Assembly: GCF_045920555.1 (NCBI RefSeq)
Contig: NZ_CP174509.1
Location: 186,001-250,000 of the forward strand
Direction of reading: 5' to 3'
DNA length: 64,000 nt
DNA from: Pseudalkalibacillus sp045920555
Lineage (GTDB): Bacteria > Bacillota > Bacilli > Bacillales > Fictibacillaceae
Under the pieces are notes generated by a model. It saw only the letters and a list, made by a program, of their open reading frames with translations. It was not told the origin of the DNA and did not search any database. Of the stretch, positions 63,838 through 64,000 are shown piece by piece. Every line of letters starts with the position of its first letter. The first letter of the stretch is position 1. Made by a program: the position numbers and the translations under genes.

Positions 63838-64000
63838 AAATCAATAAGGTGAAGTTTCTTTCTGGGCCAAACTATTATAGTTATAAACCGACCATTTGGC
63901 TTGAGTTAGATATTGAAGAACTTGAAGATATGCCGTCCGATAAAATTACTGGTTTTACAGACAGGTTGTTAGAAGTGATGCCCACATTGAACACACATTC
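63834..64000 (+). CDS. cphA: Cyanophycin synthetase (5' part, runs off window)
   Basis: CphA polymerises aspartate and arginine into cyanophycin with ATP. Only 55 codons are visible: MKINKVKFLSGPNYYSYKPT then IWLELDIEELEDMPSDKI. This matches the N-terminal domain of CphA (opening with an RGPNYWS-like motif). Coupling to cphB by ATGA overlap supports it. Most of the protein lies beyond base 64000. Confidence 0.85.
   Translation, partial: MKINKVKFLSGPNYYSYKPTIWLELDIEELEDMPSDKITGFTDRLLEVMPTLNTH

Overview
The window comes from a Bacillaceae chromosome. The evidence is the order kbaA, pdaB, rrn operon with tRNAs, rocF, sigW, rsiW, cdaA, cdaR, glmM, glmS ribozyme and glmS, together with Bacillus-type rRNA, Spo0E-like and PdaB sporulation genes, and SigW/RsiW. 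The exact species cannot be named from the sequence. The rocF-sigW junction and a cyanophycin gene pair at the far end suggest a Bacillus relative rather than B. subtilis itself.

Bases 1-16800 are core genome: sporulation genes, a complete 16S-23S-5S operon with nine tRNAs, arginase, the sigma-W system, the c-di-AMP cyclase with its regulator, and amino-sugar synthesis controlled by a glmS self-cleaving ribozyme. Bases 17000-25300 are an accessory, decaying zone. It holds a pentapeptide-repeat gene, a group II intron with no reverse transcriptase, a GbsR-type regulator, and a second group II intron that is itself broken twice: an IS1182-type element splits its reverse transcriptase, and an 853-bp insert splits its domain V hairpin. 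Several gene remnants surround them.

Bases 25300-44600 are a mosaic. It contains a NERD-domain protein, a VOC protein, a broken ornithine-cyclodeaminase-like gene next to a sodium:solute symporter with a 44-residue partner, and an operon of response regulator, sensor kinase and His-rich lipoprotein. It also contains an ArsR/SRPBCC pair, a second IS1182-type element sitting in the loop of a terminator, an alcohol dehydrogenase, and a Fur-controlled siderophore uptake locus.

Bases 44600-64000 carry argG-argH and a cadC-cadA cadmium/zinc efflux pair, in which cadA has an in-frame TGA at the first Cys of its metal-binding motif. Next is a reactive-sulfur locus controlled by a CstR-type persulfide sensor: DsrE-like, TusA-rhodanese, rhodanese-metallo-beta-lactamase, TusA, TauE-like exporter and DUF302 protein, with five matching operator palindromes. 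A compact type I toxin-antitoxin locus, nadE, membrane proteins, and cyanophycinase followed by the start of cyanophycin synthetase complete the window.

Two themes stand out. Nested mobile elements are inserted into RNA structures (an intron domain V, a terminator loop). Many reading frames are broken by single-base indels, often at homopolymers, so either assembly error or active gene decay must be considered.
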